Source of the DNA: Argentina anserina
Lineage: Eukaryota; Streptophyta; Magnoliopsida; Rosales; Rosaceae
NCBI RefSeq assembly: GCF_933775445.1
Contig: NC_065872.1
Location: forward strand, 9,796,001 to 9,860,000
Length of the DNA: 64,000 nucleotides
Direction of reading: 5' to 3'
In this document: one piece after another, positions 15,290 through 27,984 of the stretch
Layout: each line of letters starts with the position of its first letter
Position numbering within the stretch: position 1 is the first letter of the stretch
Translations under genes and position numbers: made by a program
The notes under the pieces: model-generated
Told to the model about the DNA's origin: nothing
What the model saw: the letters and a program-made list of their open reading frames with translations, nothing else
Databases searched by the model: none

Positions 15290-18200
15290 TATGTTAACAC
15301 ATCTCCGTAAAATACCCTGATGTAGGCATTTGATCTGTAATGTTTTCAGCCCAATCTGCATAAGTAAAGCCACAAACCTCAAGAATATTGTTGTGATTAG
15401 AAAACATTACTCATCTCACTGAAGCTGATTTCAAGTCCTCAAAATCCTCACAACAGCATCCATGTAATCCACACTTGGATTATGCATGAATTGGCTCACT
15501 ACACTTACTACATACGCAACATTTGGTCTAGTATGTGCCAAATAAATCAAGCGTCCAACTAAACTCTGATAACGAGTCTTGTCGGTAGGCACTTGATTTG
15601 GATACTCTGGTAATCGATAATTCTGCTCAATAGGAGTGTTAATTAGAGTGCAATCCAACATACATGTCTCTACTAATAGATCAATGATGTACTGCCTCTG
15701 ACACGGATAGATTCCCTCACTTCCCTTGGATACTTCAATCCTAAGAAGTACTTGTGTGTACCTAGATCCTTCATATCAAACTTTGTGGCTAGCTGCTTGT
15801 GTAACATATCCATCTTAATAGTATCATTACTAGTAACTACCATATAATCAACATAAATAATTAGGGTTGTTACCTTCTTTTGTTGGTGTTTGAGAAACAA
15901 GTGTGATCTGAATTACTCTGTTTGTAGCCAATCCTCCTCATGAATTGTGAAAACCTTTCAAAACAAGCACAAGGTGATTGTTTAAGACGATACACGGATT
16001 TTCTCAATCTGCATACAAAGTTACCTAGAGAAGCAGCTACATATCTAGGTGCGATATCCATACACACTTCCTCTGTAAGTTCTCCATTATGGAATGTACT
16101 CTTGACATCAAACTGGCCACTTGGCCAGTTTAAGCTAGCAACAAAAGAAAACAATACCTGAATAGTGTTCATCTTCGCAACATGTGCAAATGTCTCATCA
16201 TAGTCAATGCCATATGTCTGGGTGAATCCTTTTACTACTAGGTGTGCTTTATACCGACTCACTGACTCATCTGGATTATGCTTCAATGTAAACACCCATC
16301 GACATCCCACATCCTTCTTGTCATGTGGTGGAGATACAAGCTCTGAAGTATTGTTCTTCTGTAATGTTTCCATCTCTTCCTCCATTGCTTTCCTCCATTT
16401 TGGATATCCCAATGCATCTTGCACTTTGTTAGGTACTGATACAACAAATATTTGATTCACAAATGATTCATAGACTTAGACAATCTTTTAGTGGACATAA
16501 AATTCGCAAGAACGTACTTAGCTTTGGCCTAAAGGGTATGTTCATATTTTTTTACTAGTTGACATCGAGTAGACCTATTTAGTAATACATATTGTCCACT
16601 ATTAAGTATTAACCTCAATAAAATGATTAACCTCATATGAGTGATCTTATGTACTAGGGAGGGATGAGTTAGGGGTATACATAACAGTAAGGGAAGCAGG
16701 AGGGGTAGTTGCATTGTCAACTTTTGGTACTTGAATCATCTGGTGGTGCCTGTGGAACTGATGTATCAGTGATCTCAACTGAACATGTCATCATATCTCC
16801 TGTCGCACCTACTCAATGATCTCAACTGAACCTGTCACCATATCTCCTATCTAACATGTCTCATTCTCTCCATAATACAACTCTTCAAAATATGAATGCA
16901 TCTCCTGAAGAACAGTATTGGAAGAAGTAAAATAGCTCATGTCCTAAAATAAAGTAACATCTATAGTGACATAGTACTTACTGGTAGGTAGATGATAGCA
17001 TCTGTACTCTTTCTGATATCCTACATAACCAACAAACACACATTTTAAGTGCTCGGGCATTCAACTTTGACCTCTGACTTTTTGGAATATGGACAAAAGC
17101 AACACAACCAAAAACACGAGTATGTAAATTATGAAATGAGGGTAAAGAGACATGAGATGCAAACACCTTATATGGTACTTTTCCTTGGAAAACACTAGAT
17201 GGGAGACGGTTAATAAGGTGGGCAGAGGCTATTACAACAACACTCCAAAGATATTTAGGCATGTGGGCACTAAAGAGAAGACAATAAGCCATATCAAGTA
17301 AATGACGATTTTTTCATTCGGAAACCTCATTATGATCAGGTGAGTAAGGACACGTTGTTTGATGAATAATCTCATGTGTTTTAAAGAACTCTTGAAAGAA
17401 ACAGTTCACATATTACCCCCCTCCCCAATTATCAGAACGAAGAACTTTAATTGTGGCATTGCATGTACTGTGTTTGGACATTAGTATAGAAGGCTTGAAA
17501 AGTGAGAAAACCTCATCCCTGGTTTTAAGAAGAACACATTAGACTATACAATTAGAAATGACACATAACACCTCACACCCGACACAGTAGGCTCTTTCGA
17601 ATGTCCCAAAATATCAGAATAAATTAATTCAAAACGAATAACACTTTTATTAGAAAATACTAGGGAAATAAGTAGTTTGATGATTTTTTCCCCAAACATA
17701 AGTTTCACAACGTAAAACTGACTCATCCACACCAATAAACAAAGTAGGCATGATTTTTTTTCATAATACTAAAAGATGGATGCACAAGCGACGGTGCTAT
17801 AACCAAACTTCACTTAACTTGTCAGAAGTGGAGACTAAAGCGGTCTGGGATTGTGCTCCTGTTTCTCCCCTACGTATGTTTGATCCAGATGAAACAACCT
17901 GCCCCTCAGATATCCCTATCCAATTAACTCCTCGGTGAGAAGATTTTGAAATATCACATATATGGAAAAAAAGGTCACAGAGCATTTAGCTTTAGTATTC
18001 AACTGTGGGATATATATCAAATGATGAGATAAAACAGGTACATACAACACATTTTGAAACTCTATTGTGGGACTAATACGAACTGACAATTTTTCTAACA
18101 CAAGGAATGCCTCACAATTAACATTAGTAACATATATAGAATACTGGCGGAGAGGACAATACAATATTAATTATAAGATTTGTCATAAGTCATATGATAA

Positions 18201-19383
18201 ACATCATAATCGATAATCCATGTATCAGAACCAACAAAGCTAGAAATATTTAAATTCATACCAATCTTACCACGACCAACTATTGATATTATGGGTGTTG
18301 CTCCTTCTGATGTATGATGATCATGTTCGACCACACCATCGATATCTGGTTCTTGGACCAACTGAATAGCTGCATTCACTTTAGGGTGATAATTAAGCCT
18401 CTTAGGCCTAAGATGCGGATACAACTTTTAACATGTCTCACGAGTATGGTGAGTATCATTGCAATAAGAGTAAGGAGAATGTGATTGATTCCCAAAGCCT
18501 GGTGGTGATCCTTATGAAGTGGAACTAAATTTGATTGCTGAAGGAGTGGTGCTGGAGATCTTGCCTGAACCATAAGGCTAGAAACTTCAACTTGTGCTTG
18601 ATTAAGACTTTCCTGCTGAGACTCATCCTTACGAATATATGTGTAAGATGTTGTTAGGCTAGGGGTTTTTGTCATTCTGAGTAGCTCTCATTTGGCACTG
18701 TTATGCTTTGCATCAAGACATCTCAAGAAATAGTGAACTCGCTCAAGCTCCTTTTCCTTTTGGTACCAAACAATATCCTCCTGATTCTTGATCTTGCAAG
18801 GACGCTTCATATTAAGACCTCTCAAGAAATGATGAACTCGCTCAAGCTCATTTTCTTTTTGGTACCAAACAATATCCTCCTGATTCTTGATCTTGCAAGG
18901 ACGCTTCATATGAGTCTCAGCCCAAATATTCTTCAGCTTGATGAAATACTACGTTACTGGTTGCTCATTTTGTTGCATTGCTGAAGCTGTGCGCATTAAC
19001 TCATGAACTTGTATGAAATCAGACTCATTAGTGTATAGATCTTCCAATGTCTTCCAGATTGCCTGCGCAATATCACACTGCTCCACAAGGTCTACTATAT
19101 CCTCATTCATGGCTTTGTACAAGACTGACATTACAAGACCATCATCATCTTCCCACGTAGTGTAGGAATCAACTTCATCTTCACTAAGGACCTTAATTGT
19201 CCTAGTTACATGCCACATCTTGTGCATCTCTTAGAGATAAACTGTCATGATTCTCTTTCATTTATGGAAATTAGTTCCATTGAGCTTGGCTCCCCCAAAT
19301 GAACTACTTTTAGAATTCTTGACATATATTTCAAACTTCTAAACATCATTAAACTGAGAACTGTCTTCTTTTCTATAACCCAT
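15290..19383 (-). pseudogene. Decayed Copia gag-pol
   Basis: Gag (about 18950-19383) retains the MHKMWHVT and WDDDDGLVMSVL-like blocks of UBN2-type Copia gag. Integrase traces lie at about 16980-17750 and RT at 15870-16460 (VGCRWVFTLKH, then the GIDYDETFAHV block). Further RT/RNase H follow at 15431-15900, including a YVDYM motif where YVDDM is expected. Many frameshifts and stops separate the pieces. A segment around 18703-18909 is duplicated in tandem (two ~105-bp copies within gag). It cannot encode active proteins. Confidence 0.85.
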
Positions 19384-19956
19384 TGTAAAACAAGCAATAA
19401 ATCAATAGTTATGCAATGGAAACCAAAAAAAAAAATTGATATGAACCTGCCTCTGGTGCACTTGCACTAGGTGAACTTGCACTGTCGGGCAAAAGTAACA
19501 GAAACCTGGTCCGACCAAATATGAACGGGTCAGACTGGTTCCTCTTGAAGCAAATCGAGCAGATGAGACGCCGGAGAGAGACGTGCAGATCTACAATGAG
19601 GATGATACGCCTGCAAAGACACCTGATCGGATTGAGACGCCGATATATGGGACGAGACGTAGAGATTTGGAAAGAGATACCAAACTGGAGAGACTCGTCG
19701 ACCTTCTGGTTAAAGAGACGTCAGCGATCTGGGAAAGAAACTGGTCGGAAAACTGTCGACCTGTGGGGGAAACGGCGACTATGAGTCTGACAAGGAGCCA
19801 ACACCAGACGAAGGTAACCTCGATAGTGGAGTACCGTGACGACGGGGTTTCAACAATTCCACTTCCCGAGACAGAAAAAACTGATATGAAAAAAACAGCG
19901 AAAAATAAACAAACTGAAGACAAAGTCTCTTGGATCTTTGCCTGCTCTGATGCAAA

Positions 19957-20098
19957 GTCAAATATAACTGGATGAATTTATGATATATTATTCTTCTCAC
20001 ATTAGAGGCTATATATAGAAGACTAGAATAACACAATTGACTTATGTCTATACTCTACAATTGATAAGTATTAAACTACAATATTTACATTCCTAATA
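19957..20098 (-). repeat. Probable 5' LTR of the truncated Copia element
   Basis: AT-rich stretch with 'ctatatatag' and 'tatgtctatac' phrases like those in the LTR of the other Copia element. It lies directly outside a degenerate tRNA-Met PBS. In element orientation it would start near TATTAGGAATG and end near GACTTTGCA. There is no partner LTR to confirm it, so the edges are an inference. Confidence 0.45.
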
Positions 20099-20282
20099 CT
20101 ATATCATGACTCAGGTTAACACTACAAAGTTAATAGCAAGCACACTAGTGTTATCTATTGAATTCATATTAGATAGTGTTTTACTTTTCCATTTAGTGCA
20201 TATCGAGTTATCGATCTCATACGGAAGCTTGTTCATGACTGAATAATTAACTGGAAACAAATGCAGTGAAATGCGCTGAGCA

Positions 20283-20292
20283 TATATAGCAA
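20283..20292 (+). promoter_or_regulatory. Candidate TATA box of the germin-like gene
   Basis: The sequence gagcatatatagcaac lies about 40-60 bp before the candidate start codons of the germin-like gene. This distance fits a plant gene with a short leader. Confidence 0.45.
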
Positions 20293-20323
20293 CAAAGCAT
20301 GGCATGATCCATGAGCATTTTAC

Positions 20324-20980
20324 GTGCATATCATATCCAACATGATGATTTCCCCTATCTGCGTCTTCATATTTTCTCTCGTTCTCTCATCTTCCTACGC
20401 TGATGTACAAGACTTCTGTGTTGCAGACTACACAGCTCCTCAAGGCCCTGCAGGGTACTCTTGCAAGGACCCCGCAAAGGTGACTGCAGATGATTTCGTC
20501 TACTCTGGCTTAAGAATTTCCGGCAACACCTCCAATATTCACAAGTTTGGATTCGTACCTGCAGTAGTTACTCAATTTCCTGGTATCAATGGCCTCGGCG
20601 TTTCGGTGGCTCGCACCGACTTGGGTGTGGGTGGAGTTATCCCATTCCACACTCACCGTGGAGCTACAGAAATTCTAATCGTCGCGGAAGGAAGTTCGGT
20701 ACTTGGAGCGTTCGTCGACTCGAATAACAAAGTTTACATGAAATCTATGAGCAAGGGTGATTGTATGGTTTTCCCTCGAGGTTTATTACATTTCGCAGTG
20801 AACCAAGGCGATACTCCGGCCCTCATGTATGCTAGCTTAAGCAGTGAAAACCCAGGTCTTGATGCGTTGGAAACTCAACTGTTTAAAAATGATTTAGCTA
20901 CTGACCTGATACATAAGACTACTTTATTGGACAAATCTCAGATCAGGAAGCTGAAGCGTCTTCTTGGTGGTACTAATTGA
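20324..20980 (+). CDS. Germin-like protein (auxin-binding protein ABP19/20 type), single exon
   Basis: Secreted cupin of the apoplast. The family binds Mn and some members have superoxide dismutase activity. A signal peptide (hydrophobic, ending SSSYA) precedes mature DVQDFCVADY. The germin Cys pair is at residues 32 and 47. Cupin box 1 is at about 104-117, with His109, His111 and Glu116. Box 2 is at about 145-160 (GDCMVFPRGLLHFAVN), with His156. All four metal ligands are present. Length (218 aa, or 211-212 from the second or third Met at 20342/20345) is normal. Those later Met codons give a more typical signal peptide and may be the true start. One oddity: the canonical HTHPGATE reads HTHRGATE, a Pro-to-Arg change at 112. 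No introns or stops. Confidence 0.92.
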   Translation: MHIISNMMISPICVFIFSLVLSSSYADVQDFCVADYTAPQGPAGYSCKDPAKVTADDFVYSGLRISGNTSNIHKFGFVPAVVTQFPGINGLGVSVARTDLGVGGVIPFHTHRGATEILIVAEGSSVLGAFVDSNNKVYMKSMSKGDCMVFPRGLLHFAVNQGDTPALMYASLSSENPGLDALETQLFKNDLATDLIHKTTLLDKSQIRKLKRLLGGTN

Positions 20981-21520
20981 TGTCTGTTAATCGATGTAGC
21001 CAAATGCGGAATGTAATAACTATATGTTAGTCATTTTTTTACTTAATAACACATATGTACGTAGTCAATATTCCGTTGTTTATCATGTGTCTGATCGTCT
21101 TTGACGAGCTCCATGTATGCGTGAACCACCTTCCAAAAAATAATCTTGGCACAATAATATTTTTTCAATATTTTGCAGTTCGATATTATCAATATCAAAA
21201 TCCAAGTCTCAGGTAATTCGCTGAATTTTTTTTTAAATCGAAACGCCCAATTAAATTGTATTTCAACATGTAGAATTAAGATAACACACCCGAATGCCAA
21301 CAATAAGAGCTATCTAATATGACTCTATTAACTAATTATCCCTAAGTAATACTAGCCAACAATTAGTTATTCATAAGTATAACTAGCTAACAAATCCAAG
21401 ATTCACATACTTTTTCATGGTCATGAAGCACAAAAACTAACAGAATACAATTGATGTAGAATATAAGAATAAATGTTTCATAACCACACCATGACAAGAA
21501 TGTGATACGATTCAATTTAT
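20981..21520. other. Germin-like gene 3' region and spacer
   Basis: AT-rich sequence following the germin-like stop codon, probably including its 3' UTR ('acttaataacac' near 21040). No gene or mobile-element end recognised. Confidence 0.4.
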
Positions 21521-21529
21521 GTCTGATCA

Positions 21530-22345
21530 GCAGAAGGAGCACATTCCTGCTCTGTTGAAACACTCATCGGAAGAACCACCACATGTTTCCCATCCTTCGT
21601 CACCATTTGAACCTCCATAGTCCAAGATTCAAACTTCTTCTCACTAGATGGTGGAGAAGATACCACCTTGGTTTTTTTTATTCTTTGCAGCTAGCTTCTT
21701 GTTGTATACTGTGGTCTCAGGTTTCTCTACATCCATAACCAATTCTCTAGCAATTTTAGGTCGATTAGTGCTTCCTTTCTGACAACCTGATTTGCGTTTA
21801 GCTTTAGGAGAAACTTAAAGCTTCCCATTCTTATGCTTCACCACAATCGACATGTTCTTCTTAACAGAAACAACATTAGATTGCATATACCTATTCCATG
21901 TACGGCGCAACTTAGTACTTAATATGGTTCACCAGGGGAGGTACCGGCGCCACCGAAGTAAAATCAGTGGCCCCCACCGCATCCAAAATGATTTGATAAT
22001 CCCGAAGGGGCTTGGGATCCACCACCTTGTTCACCATCGAAGGCAAAAAATCCTTCAGCACCGAACCTAAAGCAAGAGACAAGTCCTGCATGTTAGCTAC
22101 ATGATCACTCGTGGCCAACTCATCAGAAACTCCCGTCTCCATGTCATCCGAGGCCACCACACCAGAATCGGTGCCAAACCTTCCTCTTCAATACTACTCA
22201 CTGTCGTACCTAGCTTCGCCGGAGAGGACCCTGAACCCAAGGAGAGACTGGCCAAATCCAACGACAAACCCTGCAATACCTCAGTGCGTTCATGAATCAA
22301 GAACTCATCACACCCAGAGGCTACAACTGAAACAACCAACATGCT
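21530..22345 (-). pseudogene. Decayed coding remnant, possibly retroelement ORF1
   Basis: The minus strand keeps recognisably protein-like stretches in shifting frames. One is an acidic/Ser-rich part (22345 down to 21912, with DLSLALGSVLKDFLPSM). A second is basic, around 21800-21680 (KVSPKAKRKSGCQKGSTNRP, then NKKLAAKNKKN). Stops and frameshifts separate them. The basic, AT-hook-like tail recalls the C-terminus of ORF1 in plant LINEs, but I cannot assign it firmly. No RT is next to it. Confidence 0.4.
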
Positions 22346-22975
22346 TTACAAAAGCAGTTAATCTTTTCGAAGACAAGAGTTAATTCCGGCTTCAACGAAT
22401 TCGAAGCCTCAAATTAATTTAGGGTATCAACAAAAACAAGCTAGTCGTCAAATTTGTAAATGAGAACATCATTTGCCTTTCTAATGAAGTTATTTCATCG
22501 ACCAAAAAAATATACATGAAGCCCAAATTAATTAGGTTTTACTATATGGTCTGATAATTCATTTGAATTCGGAAACAACATATGCGAAGGCCCGCAAAAT
22601 GTACTGGATTAGATCTGCACGAGTGAATATATAACGCAATACCTTGTACGTCCTTATAAGCAAAGCGTTAAGCTAAATTTATTTAGTCGCGGGTATCAGT
22701 CTACAACACACGTAATGCATAGAAACGAAACATGCATGTTGAAAAATTGAGAGACCCTTCACCCTTCTAATATGAACTCCACCATATATCTTATACGGTT
22801 TAGATTTTGAGCTAGAGTATGAGAATTCCCGAGTGCTGACCTAGTAGGTTTTGAATTCTTACTGATAAATGCATAATTGCCTATCACCAATAGATTATAG
22901 AAATAGATCGAACCCCTATCTGTCTTGAAAACTGATAACCGATCCTTATACGGCTATACAAGAAGGGGTCTAATT
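22346..22975. other. Spacer before the nested retrotransposon cluster
   Basis: No gene recognised. The target site of the Copia element lies at its right end (TAATT at 22971-22975). Confidence 0.45.
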
Positions 22976-23147
22976 ACTCGAAACAAGGTAAGTATTTTCC
23001 TTAATCACAATATATGTCTATACAACATCAAACTAACCTATATATAAGCTAACTACAAGTGCTTCCTCCATAAATCACTCCGTGATTTATGGAGTTAATG
23101 GAGTTAATCATGCTGCACTAACACGCACTCACTAACACGCACTAACA
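22976..23147 (-). repeat. 3' LTR of Copia element
   Basis: 172 bp, nearly identical to 39624-39805 except for a 10-bp shortfall in the repeated 'actaaca(c/t)gc' motif at one end. It contains the short palindrome 'ataaatcactccgtgatttat'. It lies immediately next to the polypurine tract. Confidence 0.92.
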
Positions 23148-23154
23148 CTCCCCC

Positions 23155-26100
23155 TCAAGTTGGCGCATATACATCAACCATGCCCAACTTGCTAAGTGCG
23201 TCATAAAAAGCCTTTTTAGACACTCCTTTTGTGAGCATATCGGCAAGTTGCTCTTCTGTAGGAACAAAAGGAAATCTAATGATCTTCGCGTCTAGCTTCT
23301 CCTTTATAAAGTGACGATCAACCTCCACATGTTTTGTACGATCATGTTGCACCGGATTCTGTGAAATATCAATGGCTGCCTTGTTATCACAGTACAACTG
23401 CATAGCATACTCATGCTTAATACCCAAATCTTGTAGCAAATTTTTAAGCCATAATAATTCACACACTCCCTGAGCCATATCTCTGTATTCTGCTTCAACA
23501 CTAGATCGAGCTACCACTTTTAATTTTTTACTTTTCCATGTAACAAGATTACCCCCAACAAAGTTAAAGTACCTTGATGTGGATCTCCGATCTGTAATAT
23601 TTCCAGCCCAGTCTGCATCTGTGAAGCCACAAACCTCAAGGATATTACTGTGATTGGAGAACATTACTCCTCTTCCAGGTGCTGACTTCAAGTACCTCAA
23701 AATCCTCATAACAACATCCATGTGGTCTACACTGGGATTATGCATGAACTGGCTCACTACACTTACTGCATATGCAACATCTGGTCTCGTATGTGATAAA
23801 TAAATCAAGCGTCCAACTAGCCTCTGATAACGAGGTTTTTCAGTAGGCACTTGATCTGGATATTCTGCTAATCGATGGTTCTGCTCAATAGGAGTATCAA
23901 TGGGAGTGCAATCCAGCATACCGGTCTCCGTTAGTAGATCAAGGATGTACTTTCTCTGACACAGATAGATACCATCACTTCCTCTGGCAACCTCAATGCC
24001 TAAGAAGTACTTGAGTGTACCTAGATCTTTCATCTCAAATTCTGTGGCTAGCTGTTTCTGTAATCTATCCACCTCAACAGTATCATTCCCAGTAACTACC
24101 ATATCATCAACATATATAATTAGGGCTGTTACCTTTCCTTGTTGATGTTTGAGAAATAATGTGTCGTCTGAGTTACTCTGTCTGTAGCCAATTTTCCTCA
24201 TGAATTGTGAGAATCTTCCAAACCAAGCACGAGGTGACTGTTTAAGACCATACAAAGACTTTCTCAATCTGCATACAAATTTACTTGGAGAAGCGGACGC
24301 ATATCCAGGTGGAAGATCCATGTACACTTCTTCTGTAAGTTCTCCATGGAGGAATGCATTCTTAACATCAAACTGTCTAAGTGGCCAGTTTAAGTTAGCA
24401 GCACAAGAAAGTAATACCCGAATAGTGTTTATCTTTGCAACAGGTGCAAATGTCTCATCATAGTCTATGCCATATGTCTGGGTGAACCCCTTTGCTACTA
24501 GGCGTGCTTTATACCGGCTCACTGACCCGTCTGGATTATGCTTCACTGTAAACACCCAACGACATCCTACAGTCTTCTTGCCATGTGGTGGAGATACAAG
24601 CTCCCAAGTATTGTTCTTTTGTAATGCTTCCATTTCTTCCTCCATTGCTTTCCTCCATTTTGGATCTCCCAATGCATCCTGTACTTTGTTAAGCACTGAT
24701 ACAGTAGATATTTGATTCACAAATGATTCATATGACTTAGACAATCTTTTGGTAGACATAAAATTTGCCACAAGATACTTAGCTTTAGCCTGAAGGGTAG
24801 GTTCATATTTTTTTGTTGGCTGACCCCGAGTAGACCTATTTGGTAAGACATATTCTCGACTCTTAGCCTCACTAGTATTGGTCCTAGTAGAATGACTAAC
24901 CTCAGATGAGTGATCTTCTGTACCAGGAGAGCATTGGTCAGGTGTAATAGTAGTATCGGAGACAAGAGGGGCAATTGTGTTATTATCTTCTGGTTCCTGA
25001 ATCTCTGAAGTAATGACACCAGAATTATCGGATGGTGCTTGTGTGGCTGATATTTTGATAATCTCAATTGAGCCTGAACCTGCTACCATACCTACTGGCG
25101 TATTTGTCTCCCCCTTCCCATGATACAGCTCTTCAAAATACGAATTCTCCCCCTGAAGAGCAGTATCGGAAGAGGAAAAATAGCTCATGTCCTCAAAGAA
25201 AGTAACATCCATAGAGACATAGTACTTCTTAGTAGGTGGATGGTAGCACCGGTATCCTTTCTGATGTCCTCCATACCCAACAAAGACACATTTAACGGCC
25301 CGGGCATCCAACTTAAACCGCTAGTGTTTTGGAAGATGGACAAAAGCAACACAACCGAAAACACGAGCATGAAGATTATGAAAAGAGGGTAAGGAGACAT
25401 GAGATGCAAGCACCTCATATGGAACCTTTCCCTGAAGGACACGAGAGGGAAGACGATTAATGAGGTGGGCAAAAGTTATGACAGCATCACCCCAAAGGGA
25501 CGAAGGCATATGGGCACTAAAAAGAAGACACCGAGCCATATCAAGTAAATGACGGTTTTTTCTTTTAGAAACTCCATTTTGTTCAGGTGTGTAAGGACAC
25601 GTGGTTTGATGAACAATTCTATGTGTGATAAAGAGCTCCTAAAAGACATGATTCACATATTCCCTCCCATTATCAGAACGAAGAATTTTAACTATGGTAT
25701 TATATTGTGTTTGGACATTGTTATAGAAGGCCTGAAAAGCGGGAAAAACCTCATTTTTAGTTTTGAGGAGAACAATCCATGAAAGACGGGTGCAGTCATC
25801 AATAAATGAGACATAATACCGCATCTCGGACACAGTAGACTCTTTGGAAGGACCCCAAACATCAGAATGAATTAATTCAAAAGGAAAAGTACTTTTATTA
25901 GAAGTACTAGGAGAATAAGTAGGCTGATGACTCTTTCCCAAAACACATGTCTCACAACGTAAAGAAGACTCATCCACACTAAAAAACAAAGTAGGCATGA
26001 TTTTTTTCATAATACTAAAAGATGGATGCCCTAAGCAACGATGCCATAACCAAACTTCACTTAGCTTGTCAGAAGTGGAGATTAAAGCGGCCCGAGACTG

Positions 26101-27469
26101 TGCCCCTCAGATACCCCCGACCAATGAACTCCCCGGTGAGAAGATCCTGAAATACCATATACATAGGAAAAAATGTCACAGAACACTTAGCATCAACGTT
26201 CAATTGTGGGACAGATATCAAATGATAAGATAAAGCAGGTACATATAGCACATTGTGAAGCTCTATGGTGGGAGTAATACGAACTGACCCTTTCCCTAAT
26301 ACGGGAAATGCCTCACCATTAGCATTCGTAACATAGGGTACTGGTGGAGGAGACAATACAGTAAAATAAGATTTGTCATAAGTCATATGATCAGATGCAC
26401 CCGAATCAATAATCCAAGTATCAAAACCAACAAAGATAGAAATATTTAAAGCCATACCAATTTTGCCACGACCAGCTATGGATGCGGTAGGTACTGCCCC
26501 TCCTGCGGTATGATGATCATGTCCAACCACACCATAGAGATCGGGATCCTGGACGATTTGAATAACTGCTTTTGCTGGGGGGCGATAACTTGGTTTCTTA
26601 GGCCGAAGGTATGGATACAGCTTCCAACAAGTCGCACGAGCATGGGTAGTACTATGACAATAAGAGCAAGGAGGGCGGGGCTGATTCCCGAAGCCTGGTG
26701 GTGGTCCTTGCTGATGAAGTGGAGCTAGAGGGACCCGTTGAAGGGGTGAGGCAGGAAAGCGAGCACGAATAGTAAGGCTGGAAACTTCAACTTGTGTCTG
26801 ATGAAGACTCTCTTGATGAGATTCATCATTCCGGATATATGTGAAAGCGGCAATGAGGCTAGGGGGTTCGGTCTGTCGGAGTAATTCTCATTTCGCATTG
26901 TTATGTTTGGCATCAAGTCCTTTCAGGAAATGGTGAACTCGCTCAAGCTCCTTCTCACGTTGGTACCAAACAATATCCTCCCGATTCTTGATCATGCAAG
27001 GACGTTTCATATCAATTTCAGCCCAGACATTCTTTAGGTTAGTGAAATATTGCGCAACCGGTTGCCCATCTTATTGTATTGCCAAAGCGGTGCACATTAA
27101 CTTATGAACTTATATGAAATCAGAGTCGTTAGTGTATAAATATTCAAGTGTTTGCCATATAGCCTGCGCAGTGTCACATACCTCCACCAGATCAATTATT
27201 TCTTCATTCATAGCTTTCCACAAGACGGACATCACAAGGCCGTCATCGTCGTCCCATTTAGTGTAGGCAACAATATCATCTGCACTAGGCGCCTTAGTAA
27301 CTCCGGTGACATGCCCCATTTTGTGCATGTCTCGAAGATGAGCCGCCATAATTCGCTTCCATTTTCGGAAATTGGTCCCATTGAGCTTAGTTCCTCCAAA
27401 TGACCCATTGTCGGAACTCTTGACAGATACTTCAAATTTCGGAACATCAGCTTCGTCTCCAGAACCCAT
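23155..27469 (-). pseudogene. Copia gag-pol polyprotein, inactivated
   Basis: Order on the minus strand: gag from 27469 (MGSGDEADVPK), CCHC knuckle CSYCHSTTHARATC (near 26660), protease WIIDSGASDHMT (near 26400), pre-integrase CVLGKSH, then integrase (HSDVWGP, LRSDNGREY). RT/RNase H (25311-23155) contains GCRWVFTVKH, FDVKNAFLHGEL and YVDDMVVTG, ending in ADWAGNITDRRSTSRY and the usual C-terminus. Breaks: three in-frame stops in gag (near 27109, 27070 and 26890), a frameshift between protease and integrase (about 26010-26100), and stops near 25637 and 25322. The integrase block expected as NGVAERKNR reads NGVSKRKNR, losing the acidic residue. The 718-codon RT/RNase H part is still fully open. 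Confidence 0.93.
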
Positions 27470-27984
27470 TGAAAAGTAGAAAATGGTGAAAAAACTGTTG
27501 AGGGTGTACATGCACTGTCGGTGAACCTACACTGACAACAAAGAACACCAACTTGAACCGGATCGGGCCGGGTCGGATCATGGACCGGGTCGAGTCGAAT
27601 CCGGGTCGGATTGAGTCCGGGTCGGGTTGAGTCCGGGTCGGATATGGGATAAGGACCGGGTCGGGAGGAATTTGGGCCGGGTTGGGTTCTCCTTTATAGA
27701 AACCCAGATATCAGCAATCAAACAATCAAACAAATCCCTGCAGCTTCTCCTTTATAGCTTTTCTGGTTGGGTTGAGATCCGATCCAACAAGGTGGATCTT
27801 TGTAGCGGTTTTGGTGGAGGGGAGCAGCGAACCGGCGAGCTTGATGCGGCGGCGAACCGGTGAGCTTGATGCGGGGGCGTCTTTGCAACGGTGTTGGTGG
27901 AAGGGAGCAGCGAACCGGCGAGCTTGATGCGGCGGCGAACCGGCGAGCTTGATGTGGGGGCGAACCAAGGTGGATCTCGGTGGA
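27470..27984 (-). repeat. Copia leader, gag-proximal part, with internal repeats
   Basis: GC-richer untranslated leader between PBS and gag, separated from its other half (39380-39611) by the nested element. It contains two families of short tandem repeats. One is 'gggtcggattgagtcc'-like motifs at about 27545-27690. The other is 'gaaccggcgagcttgatgcgg' units at about 27825-27965. Repeat-rich leaders are common in plant Copia elements. Confidence 0.7.

Larger units (their letters stand above)
15290..20098 (-). mobile_element. Copia (Ty1) retrotransposon, 3'-truncated
   Basis: Minus-strand element. Reading leftward: a probable 5' LTR (about 19957-20098), a degenerate PBS (about 19941-19956, TTTGCATCAGAGCAGG, compare TGGTATCAGAGCAGG), a leader, gag from about 19383, and pol to about 15290, where homology stops in the middle of RNase H. 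No 3' LTR is present. It is related to the Copia element at 22976-39805 (matching RT, RNase H and gag segments), but its leader and LTR differ. Confidence 0.8.

Noticed and set aside
19521..19975. Open frames of 87-130 codons just upstream of the Copia gag
   Set aside because: They lie in the repeat-containing leader of the truncated Copia element, lack homology to any protein I know, and overlap each other in several frames.
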